Origin: JADFNO01 sp965369945
GTDB taxonomy: Bacteria; Planctomycetota; Phycisphaerae; Phycisphaerales; SM1A02
Assembly: GCA_965369945.1 (NCBI GenBank)
Contig: CBDUST010000146.1
Span: forward strand, 1 to 10,455
Reading direction: 5' to 3'
DNA length: 10,455 nt
The notes beneath the pieces were generated by a model. That model was not told the origin of the DNA, made no database searches, and saw nothing but the letters and a program-made list of their open reading frames with translations. The position numbers were made by a program, and so were the translations under genes. Numbering within the stretch: the stretch's first letter is position 1; each line of letters starts with the position of its first letter. Shown here piece by piece: positions 5,842 through 10,455 of this stretch.

Positions 5842-6066
5842 CTACTGACCGGTCCCATCGGTGCTCTGGTTGGCTGATTCGCCCGTTTTCGGGGGTTTTG
5901 CCGGATCAGGGCTGCTGAGTATGAGGCCACCGCCAGGCGGTCCCGGTGGGGCTTGTTTCGTCGCCGGCGCTGGTCGTGTCGGGGCCGCTTGTTTTCGACA
6001 TCCGCTGGCCAGTCCTCCCACGAAAACGAAGACCAATACAGCGGTAATTATCCTCGAACGCACCAT
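5842..6066 (-). CDS. Small Pro-rich lipoprotein, possible paralogue of its neighbour
   Basis: The product has 74 residues. A signal peptide (MVRSRIITAVLVFVFVGG) leads to the lipobox LASGC, with Cys23 as the lipidated residue. The mature chain begins RKQAAP and is rich in Pro, Ala and Gly. It contains APPGPPGGG, recalling APPGPP in the lipoprotein at 5501-5710, and ends in a polar Ser/Gly/Gln tail. ATG 6066 is preceded by AAGGAG 7 bases upstream. The shared size, lipobox and PPGPP core suggest tandem duplication, although low-complexity Pro-rich sequence can converge. The two could share one transcript. No function can be assigned. Confidence 0.82.
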   Translation of the reverse strand: MVRSRIITAVLVFVFVGGLASGCRKQAAPTRPAPATKQAPPGPPGGGLILSSPDPAKPPKTGESANQSTDGTGQ

Positions 6067-6352
6067 ATTTTCGCTCCTTGTCCGATGACGGACCCAGTGG
6101 CCTCATCGCAGCTTCTAACACCCAGCTTTGACCCAATGCAGGTCGATGATCAGCAGTCACGGAGTGGGTCTACCCCTCGACTCGCGATGCAGATCGTTTG
6201 AGATTGAAGCCGGCCTCAGTGCCCGCTGCGGTGAGAAAGAAATGACGATCGGTATGGTCTGATGCGCCGCCTAGGCCCCGGTTCCCTCCTCGTCTGGAAT
6301 CCGGCCTTTTGCTGGTGCGAGTTCCCCGTATCAAACAGCCTAAAAGACTGCC

Positions 6353-6387
6353 AAAAACCCCGCTGAGGCACGATCGCTCCAACGGGG
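6353..6387 (-). terminator. Putative minus-strand intrinsic terminator
   Basis: On the minus strand CCCCG (6387-6383) pairs with CGGGG (6362-6358) and is followed by five T (6357-6353). The 20-base loop can pair partly. It lies about 130 bases beyond the stop of the glycosyltransferase, last gene of the 6520-8506 operon. The short stem makes it moderate. Confidence 0.45.
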
Positions 6388-6485
6388 CGGAGGGGAGAAA
6401 GATGTTTGCTTCTGCACCTTCTGATACTCGGATGCCACCGCGGCGGATCGACACTTTTTGCGAGTTTTTGCCGCTTAGACCACAA

Positions 6486-6503
6486 AATCAGCCACGCCTG
6501 ATT
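6486..6503 (-). terminator. Weak hairpin just after the glycosyltransferase stop
   Basis: On the minus strand AATCAG (6503-6498) pairs with CTGATT (6491-6486) around a 6-base loop, followed by TTG. It begins 16 bases after the stop codon at 6520. The AT-rich stem is weak; it may assist the stronger signal at 6353-6387. Confidence 0.3.
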
Positions 6504-6519
6504 CCCCCATGCCCACCGA

Positions 6520-7623
6520 CTAGGGCGTAGTGCCTGCAAAGGCAATCGTGTCGCCGCTGAGCACCTTGCGGAACGTCGCCACCAGCGCCGCGATCTGATC
6601 CTGCACCCGGTGCCGGACCATCACCAACTCACGGCCCGCCGCACCCAGCGCACGGGCTCGATCCGGGTCAGCGAACAGCCGTCGAAGCTCCCTCGCCCAT
6701 TGCACACCCGATGGCTCGCCGACGACCGTCGCCGTTTCATCACCCACCAGCACGTCGAAGGCCGGGTCTTCGCTGGTGATAATGGCGACACCACTGGCCA
6801 TCGCTTCCAACACAATCGATCGGACCTCGCCGTAGCGCTCCGGAATGATCAAGACGTCACATTCGGCGATCAGGGCCGCATGGGGGGCCGCGTCTCGCAC
6901 CGCAGAGATATGCCCAAGCAACTCCAGTCGCTGGGCGTGCCGCCAGATGTCGTGTTCGTGCGGCCCACGAAGCTCCATGCAGATCTGTAGTTGCGGAAAA
7001 TCCCGAACGCTGCGGGCCAGACCCGTGAGCAGCGCTCGATATGCCGCAACGTCCCGGCCCGAGCCGATGATCGCCACTGCAATCTCTTCGCTCGTGTCCG
7101 TCAGCACTTGCCGAGTTCGTTGCGGCACATTCACCCCCAACGGGACCAGACTTACCAACTCCGGGTCGACCCGACGCCGACACACCGCCTTCAAGATTGG
7201 CTTCGTCGGAACCAGATACGCCGCCACCCGTCCCGCCCCCCGACCCCGCGGCACACGTCGCGCCAGACCCATCGACCACACATCAAGCGTCACCGGCCGA
7301 TGAATCTCCTCCGCCAAATCCATCCCAACCTTCCACGCGCCCTGTCCAACCACGTGAATCACATCCGGCGTTGCCGACCCCAAGTCCTCCGCCAATCGCC
7401 CCGCTCGCATCCGCCGCAGCCAAGGTGGAACCGCCATCGGCGCCTCGATCTGCGACGTGAACCCAACATCGCTCTCGATCTGCTCGGCTTGTTCCGGCGA
7501 CAGATTGTCCGGGACGATGCGCGAAACCTCAATCTCCTCTTTGATCAGATCCGCGCACACACGCTCGAGCATCGGACCCTCGTGGGCCAGTCGCTCTGCG
7601 TCAATGATCATCACGACGTGCAT
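6520..7623 (-). CDS. GT-B fold glycosyltransferase (GT4-like, family 1 type)
   Basis: The 367-residue protein has the two-domain GT-B layout. The N-terminal half (1-160) opens MHVVMIIDAERLAHEGPM and contains DVIHVVGQGAWK. The C-terminal half begins near PLGVN (161-165) and includes IAVAIIGSG (181-189), a spaced ELLGH (234-238), then CDVLIIPERYGEVRSIVLEAMASGVAIITS (255-284). That last stretch is the donor-sugar nucleotide site of GT4 enzymes. The usual E-x7-E pair is altered: Gly265 sits where the first Glu is expected, with Glu266 next to it and Glu273 retained. Acceptor and donor are unknown; envelope glycan synthesis is likely. ATG 7623 overlaps the upstream thioesterase by 13 bases, so translation is coupled. 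Last gene of the operon. Confidence 0.85.
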   Translation of the reverse strand: MHVVMIIDAERLAHEGPMLERVCADLIKEEIEVSRIVPDNLSPEQAEQIESDVGFTSQIEAPMAVPPWLRRMRAGRLAEDLGSATPDVIHVVGQGAWKVGMDLAEEIHRPVTLDVWSMGLARRVPRGRGAGRVAAYLVPTKPILKAVCRRRVDPELVSLVPLGVNVPQRTRQVLTDTSEEIAVAIIGSGRDVAAYRALLTGLARSVRDFPQLQICMELRGPHEHDIWRHAQRLELLGHISAVRDAAPHAALIAECDVLIIPERYGEVRSIVLEAMASGVAIITSEDPAFDVLVGDETATVVGEPSGVQWARELRRLFADPDRARALGAAGRELVMVRHRVQDQIAALVATFRKVLSGDTIAFAGTTP

Positions 7624-8123
7624 TGCTGCTCAGTCTCTTGTTGATGCAACGGTGTGAATCGTCGAGCCATTTCAGTGGGGATTCGCCTTGGCCGACGACG
7701 CGCCAAATCCATGAACACCCACAGCGTCGCGGCCCGACACACGACTGTCTCGTCCGCCGGGCGAATCACAACATACTCCCGCCACGACTTTACCCGCTGC
7801 ATATCCCGGACCCACGTCGCGATCACCAACTCGTCGTTGTTCCATACTTCGCCTAGGTAATCGATCTCGGTGCGCGCCACGAACCACATTACGCCGTCGG
7901 CGAGCATCCGTTGCCGCGTATACCCAAGTGAATCAGCGTGCATCTCGGCCGCGCGATCCAGCCATCGAACATACTCTGCATTCCGCACGTGCTCGATCGT
8001 GTCGCCCAGGTCTGAGCCGTTGATCGCCAGGTCGCACACGAACGGCTCCGGATGCGCAACCTCAAACCGCCCAAGGTCGATCGCCTCATCCCGCACCCTC
8101 AGATTAGGACTTTGGGATTCCAT
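7611..8123 (-). CDS. Hot-dog acyl-CoA thioesterase (4HBT/YbgC-like)
   Basis: The 170-residue protein is in the 4-hydroxybenzoyl-CoA thioesterase superfamily, which hydrolyses acyl-CoA or acyl-ACP thioesters. The signature is around 39-60: LGDTIEHVRNAEYVRWLDRA, corresponding to the DxxGHVNNxxY(x)xWxxxA pattern of YbgC/FcbC types, with the hot-dog helix following. WFVARTEIDYLGEVWNNDELVIATWV (80-105) and SWREYVVIRP fit the long strands, and TLWVFMDLARRRPRRIP is the family's closing strand and loop. The extra N-terminal 25 residues are polar. ATG 8123 lies 2 bases after the DUF971 stop, with GGGGACGG upstream; GTG 8129 is an alternative. Substrate unknown. It sits between DUF971 and a glycosyltransferase in a tight operon. 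Confidence 0.87.
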   Translation of the reverse strand: MESQSPNLRVRDEAIDLGRFEVAHPEPFVCDLAINGSDLGDTIEHVRNAEYVRWLDRAAEMHADSLGYTRQRMLADGVMWFVARTEIDYLGEVWNNDELVIATWVRDMQRVKSWREYVVIRPADETVVCRAATLWVFMDLARRRPRRIPTEMARRFTPLHQQETEQQCTS

Positions 8124-8125
8124 CG

Positions 8126-8506
8126 TCACCGTCCCCGCGTTTTCTGGGCAGCGGCCGCAGCGCCTGACTCGATTTCGCGTAAGTACGCCCACGAATAAAT
8201 ACCCGTGCTGTGACCATCGGAGAACTCGAACCGAATCGCGTAATTACCGACTAACTCCGCGCTCACAGCCGTCAACGGCCCTTCTCGATTACCCATGCTC
8301 GCAGGCAGCACCGTAAGCGGGTTCTTCGCCATCTCCTCGCGTAGCGTCCGAGCCTCAGCCGAGGGCGACATCGAGCGCAAATACTCGATCGGGAAGAAGC
8401 TCGTCGTGCCGTCCGCCCACTCCACCGTCAGACCCCGGGCTTTGTCCAGATCAAGATGCTGCGGATTCTCGTTCACCGGGCCATTGTATCGCCGCTGTCG
8501 CTCCAT
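8126..8506 (-). CDS. DUF971 (GBBH-like N-terminal domain) protein
   Basis: The 126-residue protein is a stand-alone DUF971 domain, also found fused to the N-terminus of gamma-butyrobetaine hydroxylase and to the C-terminus of some Mrp/HCF101 iron-sulfur carriers. LTVEWADGTTSFFPIEYLRSMSPSAE (26-51) is the first half, with the usual strand, W-x-D-G and LR. IRFEFSDGHSTGIYSWAYLREI (91-112) is the diagnostic second half, with D-G-H-x-x-G-I-Y-S-W. A loop at 62-85 includes ENREG-like polar residues (NREGPLTAV). ATG 8506 is preceded by GGAG about 10 bases away; GTG 8476 is an alternative. A role in iron-sulfur protein maturation is possible by family association only. First gene of a minus-strand operon, diverging from pyrF. 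Confidence 0.87.
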   Translation of the reverse strand: MERQRRYNGPVNENPQHLDLDKARGLTVEWADGTTSFFPIEYLRSMSPSAEARTLREEMAKNPLTVLPASMGNREGPLTAVSAELVGNYAIRFEFSDGHSTGIYSWAYLREIESGAAAAAQKTRGR

Positions 8507-8544
8507 TCGACGACGACTCCAGCGTTGCCTATAAAGTACCACAC

Positions 8545-9489
8545 ATGCCGGTTTCTCAGACCAAGCGCGATATGGACCAGACCTCTGCCGATCGCATCAA
8601 ACCTCGTCACGCCGCCGATCGGCTGCTTGAAGCCGTCGAACGTGTCGGTGCGCCCATCTGTGTTGGCCTTGATCCCGTTGTCGAGAAACTGCCCGTCAAA
8701 CTTCAGCCCGACCTCACAAAACCCCGCGCCATCGTGCAGGCGATCACGTCCTTTTCAATGGGCGTCCTCGATGCGATCGCTGAGGTTGTCCCCTGCGTGA
8801 AAATCCAGTCCGCGTGCTTTGAACGCTACCGTTACCTCGGCGTCCAAGCCCTGACCAACGTCATCGTGGCGGCCCGCAAGCGAGGTTTGCAGGTGATCCT
8901 CGACGCCAAGCGCGGCGACATCGGCATATCAGCCGAACACTACGCCGCCGCTGTATTCGACGAGCAGATTATCGATGATCTCGATGGACGACCGAGTTGG
9001 GTGACCATCAACGGCTACTTTGGGGCCGATGGCATCAAGCCGTTTTTTCGTGAAGGTTTCGGCGCGTTCGTTCTTGTGCGGACTTCTAACCCCAGCTCCG
9101 ACGAATTGCAAGCGGTGAAGCTCGATGACGGCCGAACCGTCGCCCAGCGTCTCGCAACGATCGTCGCCGAGATTGGCAAATCTTCAGTCGGTGAATGTGG
9201 TTACAGCGCACTGGGCGCAGTGGTGGGGGCCACCAAGTCAGATGAAATCGCCGCTCTTCGTAAGTTGATGCCGCAGCAGATATTCCTCGTCCCTGGCTTC
9301 GGCGCCCAAGGCGGAACCGTCGATGACATCCGCCCGTGCTTCAACGCCGATGGCAAAGGCGCGATCATCACGGCCAGCCGATCTGTGATATACGCTTTCG
9401 ATCCCGCCGACCCCAACTGGCCCCAAAGCGTCAACCAAGCCGCCAAATCCTTCGCTGACCAGATCGCGTCCGCCATCTCGCCCCACTGA
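8545..9489 (+). CDS. pyrF: Orotidine-5'-phosphate decarboxylase, group 2 (PyrF)
   Basis: PyrF decarboxylates orotidine 5'-phosphate to UMP, the last step of de novo UMP synthesis. The 314-residue size, longer than E. coli PyrF, marks the group 2 type known from mycobacteria and Myxococcus. CVGLDPVVEKLP has Asp43. VKIQSACFERYRYLG is the strand with the phosphate-site Lys. ILDAKRGDIG holds the catalytic D120-x-K122-x-x-D125. VTINGYFGADGIKPF and FVLVRTSNPSS follow. VGATKSDEIAALRK and FLVPGFGAQGG form the phosphate-binding region. Start ATG 8545 or ATG 8572; neither has a clear ribosome binding site. TATAAA at 8530-8535 could be a -10 box for a nearly leaderless message. DUF971 gene diverges 38 bases away. 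Confidence 0.94.
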   Translation: MPVSQTKRDMDQTSADRIKPRHAADRLLEAVERVGAPICVGLDPVVEKLPVKLQPDLTKPRAIVQAITSFSMGVLDAIAEVVPCVKIQSACFERYRYLGVQALTNVIVAARKRGLQVILDAKRGDIGISAEHYAAAVFDEQIIDDLDGRPSWVTINGYFGADGIKPFFREGFGAFVLVRTSNPSSDELQAVKLDDGRTVAQRLATIVAEIGKSSVGECGYSALGAVVGATKSDEIAALRKLMPQQIFLVPGFGAQGGTVDDIRPCFNADGKGAIITASRSVIYAFDPADPNWPQSVNQAAKSFADQIASAISPH

Positions 9490-9528
9490 GCCGGGGCCTC
9501 CGCGGCGGATCGGCCCGGTGACCGGCTC
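9488..9528 (+). terminator. GC-rich nested hairpin at the pyrF 3' end
   Basis: GAGCCGG (9488-9494) pairs with CCGGCTC (9522-9528). Inside, GGGCC (9494-9498) can pair with GGCCC (9512-9516). It begins within the pyrF stop codon. There is no T-run, so termination may be Rho-dependent or the hairpin may protect the 3' end. Confidence 0.4.
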
Positions 9529-9543
9529 CAGGCAATGGGGTAC

Positions 9544-9560
9544 GTTACAGATACTGTAAC
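9544..9560. promoter_or_regulatory. 17-bp perfect palindrome, operator-like
   Basis: GTTACAG-ATA-CTGTAAC is a perfect 7-bp inverted repeat with a 3-base centre, in AT-richer DNA between two convergent gene ends. It looks like a dimeric regulator's site, yet no promoter lies next to it. A short RNA hairpin is another reading. Confidence 0.35.
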
Positions 9561-9611
9561 CAAGTTGAAGATTGTTTCCTATGATGGCCTGAACAGGTCG
9601 GTAAGCGCGAC

Positions 9612-9908
9612 CTACCGCCAGCAGGAAGGTTCTGCGGAACGACTGAAATCACCTGGCATCAAGTAGCGCAGCGGACTGAAGGTCAGGTGTATTGATTGGT
9701 TATCTTGAGCAGCCCGTCGTCCAACGCGACCATCACCGTCAATGTCTTTGCCATATTCCTTTTCAAGGATAGAAACCAGTTTATGCAGAAGTTGCCTTGT
9801 TTCATCCAATTCGTTTTCCAGTTGACTGACTCTTTCCTCAATAGAGTCTGCTCGTCCTCGCTGTTTAGATATCTGACTTTGTTGGATTAAGTCCCAAAAC
9901 AGTCCCAT
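9612..9908 (-). CDS. Short coiled-coil protein with DxDGDG motif
   Basis: The 98-residue protein has three parts. The start MGLFWDLIQQSQISKQ is one I associate with planctomycete hypothetical proteins. A heptad-like coiled coil (about 20-50) follows: SIEERVSQLENELDETRQLL, then HKLVSILEKEYG. Next comes KDIDGDGRVG (54-63), a loop with Asp at 55, 57 and 59 like the start of an EF-hand or dockerin calcium loop. The Glu expected at loop position 12 is absent (Ala66). The last 33 residues look less ordered. ATG 9908 has AGGAAAAGG upstream. Hand counts give 24/60 and 25/60 GC for 9781-9840 and 9841-9900, well below the neighbours. Convergent with pyrF. Function unknown. Confidence 0.75.
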   Translation of the reverse strand: MGLFWDLIQQSQISKQRGRADSIEERVSQLENELDETRQLLHKLVSILEKEYGKDIDGDGRVGRRAAQDNQSIHLTFSPLRYLMPGDFSRSAEPSCWR

Positions 9909-9963
9909 TCTCTTTTCGCCTTTTCCTAACTTACTTTTGTGAGATAACAGTAATCAGATTGAC

Positions 9964-9978
9964 CCGCATAACATGCGG
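9964..9978. promoter_or_regulatory. 15-bp palindrome upstream of the coiled-coil gene
   Basis: CCGCAT-AAC-ATGCGG is a perfect 6-bp inverted repeat with a 3-base centre, 56 bases upstream of the minus-strand start at 9908. It is well placed for an operator of that gene. A tight hairpin in RNA is the alternative. No regulator is known. Confidence 0.3.
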
Positions 9979-10180
9979 AACTTTGGTTTTCTGTCCGCCT
10001 AACGGGCCTCTGGATCGTCTGCCAGAGGCGCGCTAAGCCCTTTAAATAACGACGAGGGGTCTGCGATGTCAATCTGTCCCCACCTCTGTCGAAGTGGCCC
10101 GGCAGGGCCTCCAGGCCGCCATCTTGGGGCAAGACTCGGCCCGTCACCGTCGATTCCGGTCAGAATCAAGCGACTGGAAC

Positions 10181-10208
10181 TTGGGTTTCCGGGGCGAGGC
10201 GTTACACT
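10181..10208 (+). promoter_or_regulatory. Possible promoter for the Yip1-like gene
   Basis: TTGGGT (10181-10186) and TACACT (10203-10208) are spaced by 16 bases. They match the sigma-70 consensus at 3 of 6 and 4 of 6. A start near 10215 would leave a leader of about 67 bases. This is a weak match supported by position only. Confidence 0.3.
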
Positions 10209-10281
10209 CGTGCTCGGAACGCTCGGCGGTGGAGCCGGGCGAAGGTCATATGAGAAATGCCGGGTGACGGGAGGACCGCTA

Positions 10282-10455
10282 GTGGCGACGTTCATGGGTC
10301 GGATTCTCCGGGCGGCGAAGCTGGATGCGAACCTCTACGAGGAAGTGGAGGCGGACACCGGCGGGACCCGTCAGGCTATGGCTGTGGTGGTGCTCGGGAG
10401 CGTCGCCGCGGGCGTCGGGGCAGGCGGCGGAGCGGGTCTCGGCGGGATGCTGGTG
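10282..10455 (+). CDS. Yip1-like membrane protein, N-terminal fragment
   Basis: The 58 visible residues read MATFMGRILRAAKLDANLY, then EEVEADTGGTRQA, then a hydrophobic, Gly/Ala/Val-rich run from about 33 to the window edge. The RILRAAKLDANLYEEVEAD opening followed by a first membrane segment recalls bacterial YIP1-domain proteins, multi-pass membrane proteins of unclear function; the assignment rests on this short region. GTG 10282 is preferred over ATG 10294 because GGAGG (10270-10274) lies 7 bases before the GTG but 19 before the ATG. The gene continues beyond the window. Confidence 0.65.
   Translation, partial: MATFMGRILRAAKLDANLYEEVEADTGGTRQAMAVVVLGSVAAGVGAGGGAGLGGMLV

Larger units (their letters stand above)
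6067..6519. other. 453-base non-coding stretch
   Basis: No frame here shows hydrophobic pattern, motifs or a good start. The frames present are antisense shadows rich in Arg, Ser and Gly. It holds the upstream region and ribosome binding site of the minus-strand lipoprotein (6067-6085) and two minus-strand hairpins past the glycosyltransferase stop (6486-6503 and 6353-6387). The remainder, about 6090-6350, has no recognisable feature. Confidence 0.6.
9909..10281. other. 373-base intergenic region with several hairpins
   Basis: No credible gene is seen; the minus frame at 9999-10295 is a Pro/Ser-rich shadow. The region holds the upstream DNA of the divergent genes on each side. It contains a palindrome (9964-9978), an 8-bp inverted repeat GCCTCTGG/CCAGAGGC (10006-10029), a GGCCC/GGGCC hairpin (10096-10109) and a promoter-like pair (10181-10208). 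A five-codon frame (ATG 10250 to TGA 10265-10267) ends 2 bases before the ribosome binding site of the next gene. Confidence 0.55.

Noticed and set aside
6438..6450. 13-base string CCGCGGCGGATCG repeated at 9500-9512
   Set aside because: Short GC-rich match in unrelated contexts (intergenic and pyrF hairpin); no further similarity on either side.
6170..6454. Minus-strand frame of 94 codons in the 6067-6519 gap
   Set aside because: Composition is Arg/Gly/Ser-rich with no domain pattern, and it overlaps the putative terminator at 6353-6387.
8102..8114. ATTAGGACTTTG shared with the terminator region at about 5320
   Set aside because: A 12-base match inside a coding region with no extension or structural partner; treated as chance.
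9998..10004. GCCTAAC resembling an integron attC core site
   Set aside because: No properly spaced complementary core (GTTRRRY) or attC-like fold is present and no integron integrase or cassette array is seen.

Overview
The window looks like chromosomal DNA of a PVC-superphylum bacterium, most likely a planctomycete. The main clue is an 89-residue protein (1602-1871) whose N-terminus resembles the PVC-restricted 'small basic protein' family. A coiled-coil protein starting MGLFWDLIQQSQ, a group 2 orotidine-5'-phosphate decarboxylase and short Pro-rich lipoproteins are compatible with this. Hand counts give about 62% GC in a core gene (4261-4320). TAG, TGA and TAA all end genes, so the standard code applies. 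No tRNA, rRNA, CRISPR array or transposase was seen.

Layout. (1) 1-1871: a partial moaB/mogA-type gene on the minus strand diverges from a + strand cluster of acpS, a one-TM protein with a SPOR-like C-terminus, and the small basic protein. (2) 1872-3734: an apparent insertion. It carries three small membrane-protein genes on + and, convergently on -, a lower-GC SIR2-like NADase gene of the kind used in phage defence, broken by one in-frame TAG. It is bracketed by an imperfect 71-bp direct repeat: the 3' end of the small basic protein gene (1801-1871) recurs headless at 3735-3805, in register to the stop codon. This fits an integration event that duplicated a gene 3' end. (3) 3934-5103: a class I PLP aminotransferase, followed by a candidate structured small RNA with a strong intrinsic terminator (about 5256-5348). 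(4) 5501-6066: two small Pro-rich lipoproteins on the minus strand, possibly paralogous. (5) 6520-8506: a minus-strand operon of DUF971 protein, hot-dog thioesterase and GT-B glycosyltransferase, with overlapping or 2-nt junctions, diverging from pyrF. (6) 8545-9489: pyrF, followed by a GC-rich hairpin and a 17-bp palindrome. (7) 9612-9908: a low-GC coiled-coil protein with a DxDGDG loop. (8) 10282 to the end: the start of a Yip1-like membrane protein.

Most genes are housekeeping: cofactor synthesis, acyl carrier protein activation, pyrimidine synthesis, amino-acid metabolism. The strongest leads are the SIR2-bearing insertion with its duplicated gene end, and the candidate small RNA at 5256-5348. 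No complete multi-gene defence system is visible.
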